Made by a program: the position numbers and the translations under genes
Part shown: positions 21,189 through 31,533 of the stretch, in pieces
How positions within the stretch are numbered: the first letter of the stretch is position 1
How the letters are laid out: every line of letters begins with the position of its first letter
The notes under the pieces: model-generated
Seen by the model: the letters and a program-made list of their open reading frames with translations, nothing else
Databases searched by the model: none
Told to the model about the DNA's origin: nothing
NCBI GenBank assembly: GCA_946965045.2
Contig: OX337234.1
Span: forward strand, 2,976,001 to 3,040,000
Length of the DNA stretch: 64,000 bases
From: Epithemia pelagica
Taxonomy: Eukaryota > Bacillariophyta > Bacillariophyceae > Surirellales > Surirellaceae
Direction: 5' to 3'

Positions 21189-22294
21189 CGTCGTTTTTGT
21201 TGGATTGTTGGGAGAATTGTGTGTGAGGCTGAAGACGAATCGTGATATCGTTGATGAGGTAAGACACACTACTTAGAGTACCTACAGTAGAACTTATGAA
21301 TACGTAAGTAGTGTACATCAGTATTCTGTACACCCGATGGATATCCATGGATACCCACGATACTCACAAAATCACAGATTTCCCGTGGAAACTGGGAATC
21401 CCAACAAGTCGAATTTTCCGACGCCATTTTCTCAGGCCTTGAAGGACCTCAGACAAAACCACACCAGGATCTGTTAGACCCCAATGGACCCTCAAGATCC
21501 CCCATGAAACATATGGGATTGGGGCATCGTGGCTCTCAGGATATGCTTGGGAAAGTGTGGATATCAACGCTTTTTTGATGATTTCACGACTTTCCCAAGC
21601 ATATCCTGAGAGCCACAATGCCCCAATCCCATATGTCTCTTGGGCGATGTTTAGGGTGCATTGAGGTCTAATGGATGCTGGTATGGCTCTGAGTGAAAAG
21701 CTCCACAGCTCGAGAAAATGGCGTCGGAATAATGGGAATGGTGGATACCCATGGACATCATGGATATCCGCCATTCCCATCGTTTCATAGTTTTGCCATG
21801 GAGGTGCGAGAGCGCCGGCAGAGACCCATGTACAATAATACGCACTACTTTAGAACCATAAAGTGACACATACGAGTAATCCAAATAGTATAGTACAAAT
21901 CCGGCCCATCCGGGATCTTTCTGGAATATATATAAAATACAAATATTGCCTTGGGATGGCTTTGTTTTATGCCTCTTGCGATATACTCCGACGTCCGTTG
22001 ACGTGGTGTTCACATACAAATTTTCGATTCTAAGGCTTAAGTCTCGACGCTTTATACCTACGACTAGACACGACCAAGCGGGGTGATTGAGATGAAGAAA
22101 CTACTGTGTGGTTGTGTGGAGCGAACACACTTTGCAACAAAAATGGTGGCGGCATCTCATTTTGTCTCATCTTGTGTTTTCCATTCGGCCATTGCGCCTC
22201 TACCTTTTGCACGGCTACTATCCATCAATCAAACGCTTTGTCTCGTCTGAAGCTCATTTCTTGCTGATTGTTGGGTTTCTTCTTTGTAAGTGAA
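21189..22294. other. Region between transposase and accessory gene, with a large palindrome
   Basis: No gene. 21270-21330 and 21780-22290 show nothing distinctive; the middle is the inverted repeat listed separately. Both divergent promoters of the Harbinger-like cluster should lie here. Confidence 0.4.
21333..21775. repeat. Large inverted repeat (foldback element)
   Basis: The inner arms 21510-21555 and 21590-21635 are 46 bp with one mismatch around a 34-bp loop. Weaker pairing extends outward: TTCCGACGCCATTTTCTC at about 21417 pairs with its complement at about 21712, and GGATATCCATG-type sequence occurs at both outer ends. A minus-strand ORF of 138 codons inside is a by-product of the palindrome. 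It could be a foldback/MITE insertion or a terminal structure of the Harbinger-like cluster. Confidence 0.75.
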
Positions 22295-24113
22295 ATGCGT
22301 TTTCAAGAAGTCTTTGAAACAATGCGTCAGAGGTTTGACAATGGGCTTTGGGATCCTAACTTGTGTTCCAAAGCCCATGTTGAATACTTGTTTCATGAGA
22401 ATGGGGGATTTGGAGTCGATTTTGAATCATTTTCCACCCTTTATCGTCGTGCTTGTTGTGAGGAACTCACAACCAAATGGAAGACCACTCGTGAACGAGA
22501 GAGGACTGCTGCTCTTGGAGTTGATGCTCCTCCTCCTCCTCTTGTTGCGAATCCTGTCGCAGGTGTGTTTGATTGTTGGTGTTTTGAGTTGCATGCAGCT
22601 TTCTCACATCATTGTTGTTTCAGTTGTGCCAGTCAACATGTTTTCGCCCTTTCGTGACAATGTGGAGGAGTCAGACGACGATGAGAGCTATGACGAAAAT
22701 GAGGAAGAAGACGACGGGGCGGAACAACAAGGCGGCTATGCGGAGCAGGTCTTTGGAAGCACAGGTGGTGCTGGCATGGGGAAAGGCGAGGGAGGAGGGG
22801 ATGGCTACGTTGTCCTGGGTGACAGTGCCCCCAATCATGATGCTTTCCTAGACGAAAAAATGAAGAAGATGTCGATAGCCCCCCAAAAAATGGTGGCTTT
22901 GGTTGATGGGCCAGTATCCCCGTTTCCAGTGATCTTTTCATCTTGGAAAGCCCATGATGGGCAGAAGCGACTCTCGGTCGCAGTGAATCTGCTTTCGGGG
23001 GTGGAGGCAAAGGCAGTCGCCCCCTCTATTACGAAGAACTCAGAGATCCAACTTACTCTGAAGTGGCCAAAGGCAACAACAAGTGTGGCACAGTTTGTTC
23101 CTGTCAAGTTCCTCGCCCAGCTTCACCGGTATGGCCACACAGCTATTGGGCCTCCCCGCAATGCTGAAGAGATGAAGACCTACCCCTTCCAGACTGTGCC
23201 TGTTGTCTCCAATCTGGTCGTTCAGATGGACAAATGGAAGAAGCGGTCGAACGTGCCCGGGGAGGATATGCGGCCAAGCATGACAATCAACCTCAGTGCC
23301 CCTTGTCAGCTCGACCCGATCCCAGTTGGGAACTCCTTTGATTTGATGGGCCTGGAGGGAGATCGTGTGACGCTGAAGAGCCACGGATACTGGTGTGGCG
23401 CTCTTCTGTTGGAGTGTGAAGGACAACGCAACACCTTCCGTAAGCCTGTGGGGCCAGACCACTACACATTTGTTTGTCGGAGCAACGGAGGATGGGCGAG
23501 TCAGCAGGATACAGATGAGCTAATGGAGGATGCAAACGAAAGCAACAACAACGCAAACAATCAGCGACCAAAGCGTACGCGCACTACAAACGCTACATCA
23601 ACCACAATTGCAGCCAACGATCTCATGCAAGAGAATGAGAAGCTGAAGACTCGCCTCGAAGAGGTGCAATCTGCGCACACCGAGGCCGTGAAGCAGATGC
23701 TCTCGGCCGAGCAGTATGCCGAAAGTTGCAAGAAAGATGTCGAGTTTCTCCGTGCATCTGTAGAACTCAAGAAGCATGCTTTGGAACAAGCCAAGGCTGA
23801 GGCGGAGACACATGCTCGGGCAGCACAAGAAATGTCAAACGACATTCACACAAAATTCGCTGGGCATGCACGTTCTTGCATGGAGATGGCTCGGCAAGCT
23901 GTACTCAGCACCGAAAAATGTCTGGATGAGGCGAACAAGGACTTGAACTCTCCAGGAGTCACCACTCACGCAAACGCTGCACGAGAATATGTGAAAAAGA
24001 CGGTCCAGCTCTATCAGAAGCACTTTGGTGAGGGAACTGCAGTCGTCGGGAACCAGGATCGAAACATGGAGACAGCAACAGCAGTGAGCGACTTTGACGA
24101 CTTTGATAATTAG
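22295..24113 (+). CDS. Harbinger-associated accessory protein with coiled coil (one intron)
   Basis: The reading frame is restored by one intron: exon 1 is 22295-22562 and exon 2 is 22624-24113, giving 585 residues. The 61-nt intron begins GTGTGTTTG and ends TTGTTTCAG, and joining gives PPPPLVANPVAVVPVNMFSP. Exon 1 encodes a small helical domain (MRFQEVFETMRQRFDNGLW). An acidic stretch follows. The next domain (LLSGVEAKAVAPSITKN, then TLKWPKAT) matches the second domain of the 18961 gene. A nuclear-signal-like RPKRTRT and a long coiled coil (about 455-530) follow, and the end is acidic. Location and shared domain suggest a partner protein of the Harbinger-like transposase. Without the intron a spurious hydrophobic N-terminus would result. 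Confidence 0.65.
22563..22623 (+). other. Predicted intron, 61 nt
   Basis: The donor AG|GTGTGT and acceptor TTGTTTCAG|TT fit the consensus. Removal joins two frames and yields a continuous protein. Confidence 0.7.
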
Positions 24114-24871
24114 GTACCATATAACAATGACTACTAGTTTCTACATTCAATTGATTCTCTAAGAGCTCTTGGTCTTCTCGGTGGAATTGTGATGAGGCCG
24201 CAAAGCTGTAGACTAGAGGACGATGGAGTCACATAGCGACTCCTTAGGGATGCCCTTGGATAACCATGCACATCTCGTTTTTCCCGTAGCTTCACGGCGA
24301 GGTGGAGGAGATGGCAAAGAAACAGAAACTCTAACAAGAGCTTTGGAGCGAGGCACAGACACGGGACTTTGCAGCAACCCCCGTGTCTGTGCCTTGCTCC
24401 AAAGCTCTTGATAGAGTTTCTATTTCTTTGCCATCTCCTCCACCTCGCCGTCGCCTGGGTTATCTTCTTCTCGCTTGCGTTTTGCCCTACTTGCTTCGCT
24501 CATAATGGCAGTTGTTCTTGTGCCAGTCGGATCGCAAGGCTCAACCTCCAACGTTTGCTGCGGCGGAGAAGAAGGTTGGTGTTTATCTACTACAACCACG
24601 CACAGTGTGCTGTGTGTGTGTGGTGTGTGGCCTCTGGCCCTTCCCCTTGCTCCCAAAATCCCGAATATGCCTCTAGCTAGGAGTACTATGAAACAAGGAA
24701 GATGATACAAAAAAGACTCCAGTTACAGACTGTGTCGTCTCATTCGTGAAATTACCGTTTCGCATCACTCTCCTTCATGAAATCCTTCGATTTTCTATTG
24801 TAGAGACGTCGACACATGGATTTTTTGCTCCCTCGTTTTGTTGGATGAGGGACGAACTGTGGTTTGTAGAA
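24114..24871. other. Region after the accessory gene, with a second palindrome
   Basis: No intact gene. Apart from the 24295-24450 inverted repeat, the minus strand at 24423-24506 can encode MSEASRAKRKREED followed by NPGDGEVEEMAKK, a lysine-rich start cut off at the palindrome. It is probably a gene fragment. Confidence 0.45.
24295..24450. repeat. Inverted repeat with 71-bp arms and a 14-bp loop
   Basis: The left arm 24295-24365 and right arm 24380-24450 pair with three mismatches. The outer ends read CGGCGAGGTGGAGGAGATGG. The arms carry a short coding fragment (GEVEEMAKK on each strand), so this is an inverted duplication of a gene piece, not a simple terminator. Confidence 0.85.
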
Positions 24872-26542
24872 CTAAGATTCCTCCTCTAGAGGCCCTTTCT
24901 CTTCCTCCATTCTGACTGTGGTGGAGGTGGAGGAGGACGATGGCGTCAAATAGGTTTGAATCCAATTCGTCAATTCTTCCTTGGTAAATTGCAAATGATC
25001 TCCTTCAAATTGGAGATAGACATTTTTGCCCGCTTCTTCGGCGGTCCGCAACCCAAACAAGTCGTGTTGATACCAGGCTGTTTGGGTGCGAGGAATGACG
25101 GGTCCAAAAGGATCCTTTGGATTGGGTGCGGCCCAGTGTTCTCCTTCTCGTGGCAAGACCATGGTATCTTGCGTGGCCAAAACCCAAACATATTGGTGTG
25201 TTTGTTGCCAATGTTGAAACAAGGCCGTTTGATTCTGGACGGCATACGGGTTTTGAGCCGTGGCTTCATTGTTCCAAACGGCCAAGGGAGTCAAGGCTTG
25301 ATACTGGACATATTCGCGAGGTCGGGGATCACGCCAATAATTGGCTTGAAAGGAATGTTCTTGGGCAAATTCTGTATAGGCCGCTCGACTGGCTTGTTCC
25401 ATGAGCAATTCGCAAACACTGCTCGTTGTCAGAGGTTGTTGTTGGTGGTGGTGGTGCTTGCGTTGAATACTTGAAAGACGACGACTATCACGATCGTCCG
25501 GTCGACAATGGGGGACGGCGCCTTCTCCAGCATTGACTCCATTAATGGACAAGAAGGTATGAACGGTCGGTGTATTGTACAAGCTAATGTATCCCCGAAT
25601 CACATTGTTGCCTTGCGAAAACCCAATGGCATGAAATCCTTGTTGCAATTTCGCATCTTGTTGAATGGCCTGGGCAAAAATATCGACATTGGCCGGCATG
25701 GAGAGGAAATAGCCATTGTTGGTATCTTCGGCTTGTGTCGCACCCGTGGGAATGCAAACGACGTAGGTCGACAACAAGGCACGCACCAATTCCACGACAT
25801 GTTGCATACCGGCATTGAAACAGGAATCGCCCATGCCATGGGCAAATACGACCGGCAATTGTTGCGGCGCGGTCGTACCAGCAATACGAGTGCGAGCCAG
25901 TGGAGCGGGTACTTGATGTTGTATGAATCGAGTCGTGGATTCTGGATGGGATTCTTCTTCTTCTTCTTCGGAGAGCCATTTGTGTCCAACCAAGAGGCCC
26001 TGCTCCAAGGCATGATGATACAAGACGTCAGCAACAGCTTGAGGATGGGTCGCCACGTGTTGCAACATGTGGCACAAGACGGAATGAGTCTTCCAATGAT
26101 GAGCCTTGTGACAAAGACGATTGTGATGGTTCTTATTGTTGTTGTTTTCAACCGACAAGGACAAGAAGGGAATTGATGATGATGTTATTGTTGTACTGGT
26201 TGCGATTGTTGTCGTATGGGATTCTCCTTGTCCTCCTCGTCCTCCTCGAAGAAGAAGAACGAGTTTGTCTTGGATACTCCCAGCAACTGGTCCTCCTCCC
26301 CTGGTTCCTCCTCCGTGCGGGCACATGTACAGAAAGAGGACCATTGACACTGGGATCATGGTGAGCCACCACTTGCGGTTGGATGCAAGTCCAGAAACCT
26401 GCAGCGAGGTGCGAGTCGGTTTCGGATGGTTTGAGGCGTGCTGGGTGTCATGTCGGTTCCCAAAAGGAGGAGAAAGATTGTGTTGTACCTGGTTCTTCTG
26501 GTATGGTTCGTGTTGCTTCCTTGTCATGGTCGGCGGTGGCAC
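24872..26542 (-). CDS. PPT1: Palmitoyl-protein thioesterase (PPT1-like)
   Basis: Alpha/beta-hydrolase that removes palmitate from cysteines of proteins, normally in the lysosome or vacuole. The domain begins near residue 230 with LPVVFAHGMGDSCFNAGM. The nucleophile serine is in AIGFSQGNNVIRGYI, followed by FLSINGVNAGEGAVPHC. The acid is probably in LATQDTMVLPREGEHW and the histidine in FEGDHLQFTKEEL; TAWYQHDLFGLRTAEEAG matches the family end. The N-terminal extension of about 225 residues holds a hydrophobic segment (LTMIPVSMVLFLYMC, about 60-75) consistent with a signal anchor, and low-complexity insertions (GGGTRGGGP, SEEEEEES). An internal ATG at the hydrophobic segment is an alternative start. 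The catalytic residues look intact. Confidence 0.85.
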   Translation of the reverse strand: MPPPTMTRKQHEPYQKNQVQHNLSPPFGNRHDTQHASNHPKPTRTSLQVSGLASNRKWWLTMIPVSMVLFLYMCPHGGGTRGGGPVAGSIQDKLVLLLRGGRGGQGESHTTTIATSTTITSSSIPFLSLSVENNNNKNHHNRLCHKAHHWKTHSVLCHMLQHVATHPQAVADVLYHHALEQGLLVGHKWLSEEEEEESHPESTTRFIQHQVPAPLARTRIAGTTAPQQLPVVFAHGMGDSCFNAGMQHVVELVRALLSTYVVCIPTGATQAEDTNNGYFLSMPANVDIFAQAIQQDAKLQQGFHAIGFSQGNNVIRGYISLYNTPTVHTFLSINGVNAGEGAVPHCRPDDRDSRRLSSIQRKHHHHQQQPLTTSSVCELLMEQASRAAYTEFAQEHSFQANYWRDPRPREYVQYQALTPLAVWNNEATAQNPYAVQNQTALFQHWQQTHQYVWVLATQDTMVLPREGEHWAAPNPKDPFGPVIPRTQTAWYQHDLFGLRTAEEAGKNVYLQFEGDHLQFTKEELTNWIQTYLTPSSSSTSTTVRMEEEKGPLEEES

Positions 26543-26864
26543 AAAGGATCGTTGCGTTCTTGTCGAATGTGACGAATATTCAAAGAGTTGTCGAGAGAGA
26601 AAGAACGTGGTTGTTCGGGGTGTCTAGATAAGTTGTGTTATCCCAACGATCCTCATTGATGAAAATGAAAGACAACAAAAGATCTCGTTTGACCAAAAGA
26701 TCCGCCTTGCCCATCATAGTCGCCCCGGGGCGGTCCACAGAAGATCGTGTTTTGGTTTGTTCGCGAGAAAACGCGAAATCGACGACAATGACACAGCGTG
26801 TCTGGAGTGATGTGCATCAACACCGTCTGGTACAATACTCCTTTCAACAAGGTCAACGAGGACC
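26543..26864. other. Intergenic region
   Basis: Upstream of the thioesterase gene and of the NTPase pseudogene. No convincing gene; a 77-codon plus-strand ORF at 26635-26868 has no recognisable features. Confidence 0.35.
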
Positions 26865-27353
26865 ATGAGCAGCGATCAAGATGAATTGGACATCAAGCCG
26901 TCTGCATTGGCCGGTTCAAACGAGTCAGCAGTATCGGTCAAAGCGTGTTCTTCCCCCGTTCGAAAGAAAAGCCGAAAGGGGCGAACATGGGATGTGGATG
27001 GCATTAACGCAGATGAGCCCGAAACGTATATTCATCGCGAAGAATGAGTTTCCAAGGCCATTGCTTCTGCCAGGCATGGCCGCTTTTTAGTCGTCGTCTC
27101 GCCCCCTGGAACCGGTAAAACATCTCTGTCGCAGTTGATTCAACGAAAACTAAAGGAGGAAACGGATCGCGAGCCGGGGAAATCGATCATGAGCTATCGA
27201 CTGCGGCCAGCGTCCGTAGGAGAGATTACCAATTTGTTTGACTACGTTGAGCAGAAAACTCGGGTATCACTTGACGACTTTACAGATACTCGCCCGGCGC
27301 TTGGGGGTAGTTGTTGTCTAGAGGTTAGAGGTTGCATTTGCATTGAGTATTGA
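26865..27353 (+). pseudogene. P-loop NTPase fragment, Crinkler-like, with one in-frame stop
   Basis: The frame is open from 26865 except for a TGA at 27045. Downstream it reads FLVVVSPPGTGKTSLSQLIQ, a clear Walker A motif, then LFDYVEQKTRVSLDDFTD. This resembles the start of P-loop NTPase domains in Crinkler-type proteins, where a nucleotide-binding region follows a leader. The upstream part (MSSDQDELDIKPSA, then SPVRKKSRKGR) is a charged leader. No Walker B is present and the similarity stops at about 27310, so the gene is truncated as well as interrupted. Confidence 0.65.
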
Positions 27354-27873
27354 ATGTCTCATGCAGCTGTACAGTGTACAGTCAGTGCAGGTTGTTGTTT
27401 GTTCTGCGTTGCTCTTTTGCATGGATGTTTTTCTGCCTGGCCTGCTGTGACGTGATGTTGGACTATAACTCCCCAGCATTGGTGTGTCGTGGATTGATTG
27501 CATTCTCAACAAAATATTATTTATTGTAGCCTTTCTTTCGCGAATCAGAGCGACTACAATAATATATCGCTTGGGAGTAACGTTATGACCCCCCACCCAC
27601 ACCGCGGGCGTGTCTCATGTTCCTTTGGGGGTCATACCGTCAGTCCTTCGACACCACCACCCCCAAAACGTTTAGTTCTCCCCTCTAACTCCATCAAACA
27701 ATAGACGGACCCGATGGTTGAAACTTTCTTTGGCTTGCTTCGTCCATGGAATGATCATTATCATCAAATGCTCTTAGAATAGACGAGAAACATCGAAGGT
27801 CTTGCGACAAACCCCAACATTGCTCGCGACGCAAGAGACTGCTACAAGAACAACAACAACACACATCATCATC
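27354..27873. other. Intergenic region
   Basis: No gene or strong repeat. The open frame of the next gene extends to 27802 but lacks an ATG before 27874. Confidence 0.4.
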
Positions 27874-29187
27874 ATGCCACAACACGCCGTCAGCACGAAA
27901 TTGTTGCTTACCAGTCAACACGGTTCGTTGGGAATTTTGACCCTGAACAATGCCAAGGCCTTTCATGCCTTGACGTGGGATATGATTGTCTCGGCGCAAG
28001 AAAACTTGAATGCATGGTGGAACGATGAGAGTGTCAAGGCGTTTGTGGTGCAATCGGCAGAAACCAACAACAACAACAACAACGATTCGACATTGAAACG
28101 TTCCAAAACAAGAGCCTTTTGTGCCGGAGGAGATGTCAAAACATTGGCCTTGGCCTTGCAAGCATCCCAACAAGAAGAACAATCACAGCAAGTCCATGGT
28201 ATTGGACGAGATGGTGTGATTACCTCGGACTTTTTTCGACACGAATATTATTTGAATTATGCCTTGGCTTTGGAACGCAAGCCTCAAATTTCCATTTGGA
28301 ATGGATTGGTCATGGGCGGTGGTGTTGGATTGAGTTTGTATGGATCGTTCCGCATTGCGACGGAGCATACCGTCTGGTCCATGCCGGAAACGGCCATTGG
28401 ATTGTTTCCCGACGTCGGAACCATGTGGGCCGTTCCTCGAATATTGCCACAAGAGCAACAATACTGGATTGTCCCATACTTGTTCTTGACCGGTCATCGC
28501 TTGTTGCCAGCTGATTTGCTCTATACTGGTTTGGCGACCCATTATATTCCCTCACAAGATTTACCACAATTACACCATGCCATTGTGACGGCTCTGGAAA
28601 CCAACGAGGTAGACGAGACCAAAGAGGTGATTGCTCCTGTTTTGGATTCCTTTCATCAAGACGTACTGTCCACAGACAAGTGTTTTATGGCTGTGCATAG
28701 TGAGGAATTGCAACAGGTGTTTTCAGACGACCAGGATGATGATTCCAGTTTGCAGGATATTGTCAATCGATTCGAGGCCTTGCCCGATACATCCCTGTTG
28801 AAACGCAGTGCCTTGGAAACCTTTCATCGTGTGTCACCAACGGCATTGATTGTCACTTGGAAACATTGGAAATTGCGTCGTCAGGTCAAGCAAACCACAA
28901 CGAATGCTGATTTGAGAGGATTGGAGGAGCAAATGCAACAAGATTTTCGACTCATGCAACAGTGTGTTCATTCCGGTGACTTTTATCAAGGTGTTCGAGC
29001 AGCCTTGTTGGACCGATCGACGCCACCGCAATGGAATCCGCCTACCTTGCGACAAGCCTTGGAACAGGAATCCGACATTGTCGCGGAATATTTTGATTCC
29101 AATGACAATCGTTTGGAACAGGAGTGGAGGTTGCAAGATTCCACCCGGATACCATTAATGGGAGATCCTACCGGTCCTGACAAATAA
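27874..29187 (+). CDS. HIBCH: Enoyl-CoA hydratase/isomerase family, 3-hydroxyisobutyryl-CoA hydrolase-like
   Basis: Crotonase fold. LTLNNAKAFHALTWDMI near the N-terminus is the substrate-binding loop; AFCAGGDVKTLAL supplies one oxyanion-hole segment and WNGLVMGGGVGLSLYGSFRIATE the other, followed by SMPETAIGLFPDVGTMWAVPRI. The C-terminal half (DDSSLQDIVNRFEALPDTSLLKRSALE region) is the ECH_2 extension of HIBCH-type hydrolases, so valine catabolism, hydrolysing 3-hydroxyisobutyryl-CoA in mitochondria, is the best guess. The first ATG in frame is at 27874 (437 residues); no strong targeting peptide is evident. A poly-Asn insertion precedes the CAGGD motif. Other members of the family remain possible. 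Confidence 0.75.
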   Translation: MPQHAVSTKLLLTSQHGSLGILTLNNAKAFHALTWDMIVSAQENLNAWWNDESVKAFVVQSAETNNNNNNDSTLKRSKTRAFCAGGDVKTLALALQASQQEEQSQQVHGIGRDGVITSDFFRHEYYLNYALALERKPQISIWNGLVMGGGVGLSLYGSFRIATEHTVWSMPETAIGLFPDVGTMWAVPRILPQEQQYWIVPYLFLTGHRLLPADLLYTGLATHYIPSQDLPQLHHAIVTALETNEVDETKEVIAPVLDSFHQDVLSTDKCFMAVHSEELQQVFSDDQDDDSSLQDIVNRFEALPDTSLLKRSALETFHRVSPTALIVTWKHWKLRRQVKQTTTNADLRGLEEQMQQDFRLMQQCVHSGDFYQGVRAALLDRSTPPQWNPPTLRQALEQESDIVAEYFDSNDNRLEQEWRLQDSTRIPLMGDPTGPDK

Positions 29188-29633
29188 GGTTGGTTTGTGC
29201 GCGATAAGGGATACACCCAGTCAGCAAACAAGACGAAGCGTCTCATGATGAAGAAGGATCGTCAACAACAACAGTCGATGCACCATACTTAAGGTAATGC
29301 ACCGCCGTTGGATCTACACGACGACGACACCTTAGCCGTAGAACGAGGGTTCCATGAAGAATAACTTGTTTCTAGAGAATTAGATTGACGTAGTACTATT
29401 CACGTTTCTGCGCATTCTGTCACCACAAATCTGTTTTGGGACAACATGGCAACCCCTGCAACACAGTCTCTGACGAAAAAAGCCTCGGCGATCGGGTTGA
29501 ATGATTCTTCATGTTGGTTGTCGCAACCGACCAACAATGGCAACACGAAAAATCTTCCTGTGCCTCAAAACAAAGCACTTCAACCAGATTCTCGTTCGTT
29601 GTAGTAGTACCTTATTTGTGCCTCAATCGCTCT
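29188..29633. other. Convergent intergenic region
   Basis: Between two convergent genes; nothing recognised. Confidence 0.4.
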
Positions 29634-30596
29634 CTATTCTTCTTGTTTTGTTTGAGGCACATAGTGATGGACTTGACCCGTCAAGTTTGTGAGTTGCAGT
29701 TGTATTGCAGCTCGTGTGAGTTTGGATTGCATTTTGGATTCATGCCATGCTTGGCGTTGGGCATCGCCTCCAAACGAGGCATCCCAGGCAATGCCAGGGA
29801 CAGGAACCAATTTGGCACGTGCCTCGTCACGGCCCAAGAGTTGTTGCAAGAGAGCAATCGTGACAACTTCTTCGACACCGGCATACTTGGTGGTCTGGCG
29901 GTTGGTTGTTTCCTCTCCGTCGGATGGTGATGGTGGCGGCGCCACAAGTCCCTCGGAAACCATGACAAATCCCGTCACGGCCAATTTGGACAAGTTCCAA
30001 ACGGCCAAGGTATTCCAAGGTGTTGTTCTTCCATTCAATTCCAGCACTTGGTAGTGTCCGGGACCGTCCTCCTTGTCGGACGACGACGAGGCCGTCGTAT
30101 CAGTTGTCGTCGTATGGGAATGCCCCGTCAACCGGGCACCCACCACCAACGTCGTATGGCGATCCATGTGTTGCATTAGCGTCGCAATGCTTTGTTCAGT
30201 GGCCGCCGTTTCGGCGGAAGCAAACAAAATAAAGTCGGCAGGAGAAGTAACAGTTGTAGCGTCTTGTTGTTGTGGTTGTTGTGTTGGTGGTTCTAGCGCA
30301 TGCGCAATCAAGGCATTGAGAGCGGGGACAAATTGTCCCCAGGGTGTCACGGGCAAGACGACCAGTTGTGGTGGTGGTGATTGATCTTTGGAAGGCACTC
30401 CTGACGATGGTAGTGTTTGTGAGGTGGTGTTGGTGATAGCCTTGGTCACGTGTTGGACCAGGACTGTATCGTGACCATCCACCGCAATAATGCCCTGAAG
30501 AGCATGAGCCAGAACACAGAGACGAGCAAACTTGTCAATCTTTTCTTGGACGGCCTCTTGCGACAAGGGATTTGTGGCCTGTCGATTGTCTGTCAT
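29634..30596 (-). CDS. Conserved-looking hypothetical protein, possibly glycosyltransferase-like
   Basis: From the ATG at 30596 the product is 320 residues (MTDNRQATNPLSQEAVQEKI); the open frame goes to 30782 but that extension contains hydrophobic low-complexity sequence that looks untranslated. The stretches VDGHDTVLVQHVTKAI, LPVTPWGQFVPALNALIAHA, FILFASAETAATEQSI, TTLVVGARLTGHSH and NGRTTPWNTLAVWNLSKLAVTGF could fit a nucleotide-sugar-transferase-like alpha/beta fold, but no diagnostic DxD is clear. The fold suggestion is weak. Confidence 0.55.
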   Translation of the reverse strand: MTDNRQATNPLSQEAVQEKIDKFARLCVLAHALQGIIAVDGHDTVLVQHVTKAITNTTSQTLPSSGVPSKDQSPPPQLVVLPVTPWGQFVPALNALIAHALEPPTQQPQQQDATTVTSPADFILFASAETAATEQSIATLMQHMDRHTTLVVGARLTGHSHTTTTDTTASSSSDKEDGPGHYQVLELNGRTTPWNTLAVWNLSKLAVTGFVMVSEGLVAPPPSPSDGEETTNRQTTKYAGVEEVVTIALLQQLLGRDEARAKLVPVPGIAWDASFGGDAQRQAWHESKMQSKLTRAAIQLQLTNLTGQVHHYVPQTKQEE

Positions 30597-31533
30597 ATTG
30601 TTTGTGTGTGCGTATGTATATATATTTGGGGGAGGAACAGGAGAAGAAAAACAAGACAAACAATAAGGAAAAACAAAGGTTCCAGACCGGAAAGAATGCG
30701 TGTGTGAGAGAGACTGGTCATGCCTGAGAAGCAACCATGTATTTTGTGCCGGTAAGAAGGAACGTACGCAAGCGTGTGGCAACCACCAGCTTGAAAGGAG
30801 GGGTGTTTTCTTCGGTCATGGAATAATACGAGAATTCAGAATGAAAAAAAGAATCAATGGGCAACACTTTTGTACAAGCCCAGATACAGGAACCTCCAGA
30901 AATGGCTGGATGGGAACCGTATGTAATCGCTTGATGTGAGGCCGGTTGCAAGGACTTTTTGTGTTGGTCTGTCAAATCCCACTCTCTGCCAACAAGGAAC
31001 CAATGCAGTAGTGTGAGAGTACGACTGGCAGGCGAAAACCAAAAAGGACAGCAACAAGGCTCACCGACCAACAACGACAGACAAACAAGTGTGTTCTCAT
31101 TGCGTGTACACCCAACCACGAAACCTACCGATCAAACGACGCTCTTTGAGAGGAACTGGATTTGCAGCGAATATCAACTTGTGCCCAAATGGTGGTCAAT
31201 GGATGGATGGCTTCCCTAAAGAGAGGAAATGGGATGACACGACGAGACGATGATGCGTTCTTCAAATGTCGAAAAAAATGAGAATCTTTGCTGCCAAAGA
31301 TACGTCACAACACCGTCAGCGACTCGAAATGACCAATCTGAATAGGGTCGCTATTGAGACGCGTTTAAAGTGGATCATGATGGAAGAAGACGTGGTCGGC
31401 ATTCTTCGTCAGAATTGCAATGGCAAACTCTTCATTCGGCAATCTCGTAGCAACACAGTAACCAGAATACAATAGCGTTGCAACAAATCCACCTCTCTGT
31501 TGTCAATAGCCTCTCAAGGTAGACGAACTGAAA
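30597..31533. other. Intergenic region
   Basis: 937 bp between divergent genes. Only short ORFs with no recognisable features; a TA-repeat-like TGTATGTATATATATTT lies near 30616. Confidence 0.4.

Noticed and set aside
21364-21780. 138-codon ORF
   Set aside because: It runs through both arms of the palindrome, so both halves are mirror images; not a gene.
22290-22623. N-terminal extension with leucine-rich hydrophobic run of the 22290 frame
   Set aside because: It lies in the wrong frame of exon 1 and in the intron; the spliced model gives a better protein.
31266-31475. 69-codon ORF upstream of the CX9C gene
   Set aside because: No recognisable features, poor context; probably chance.
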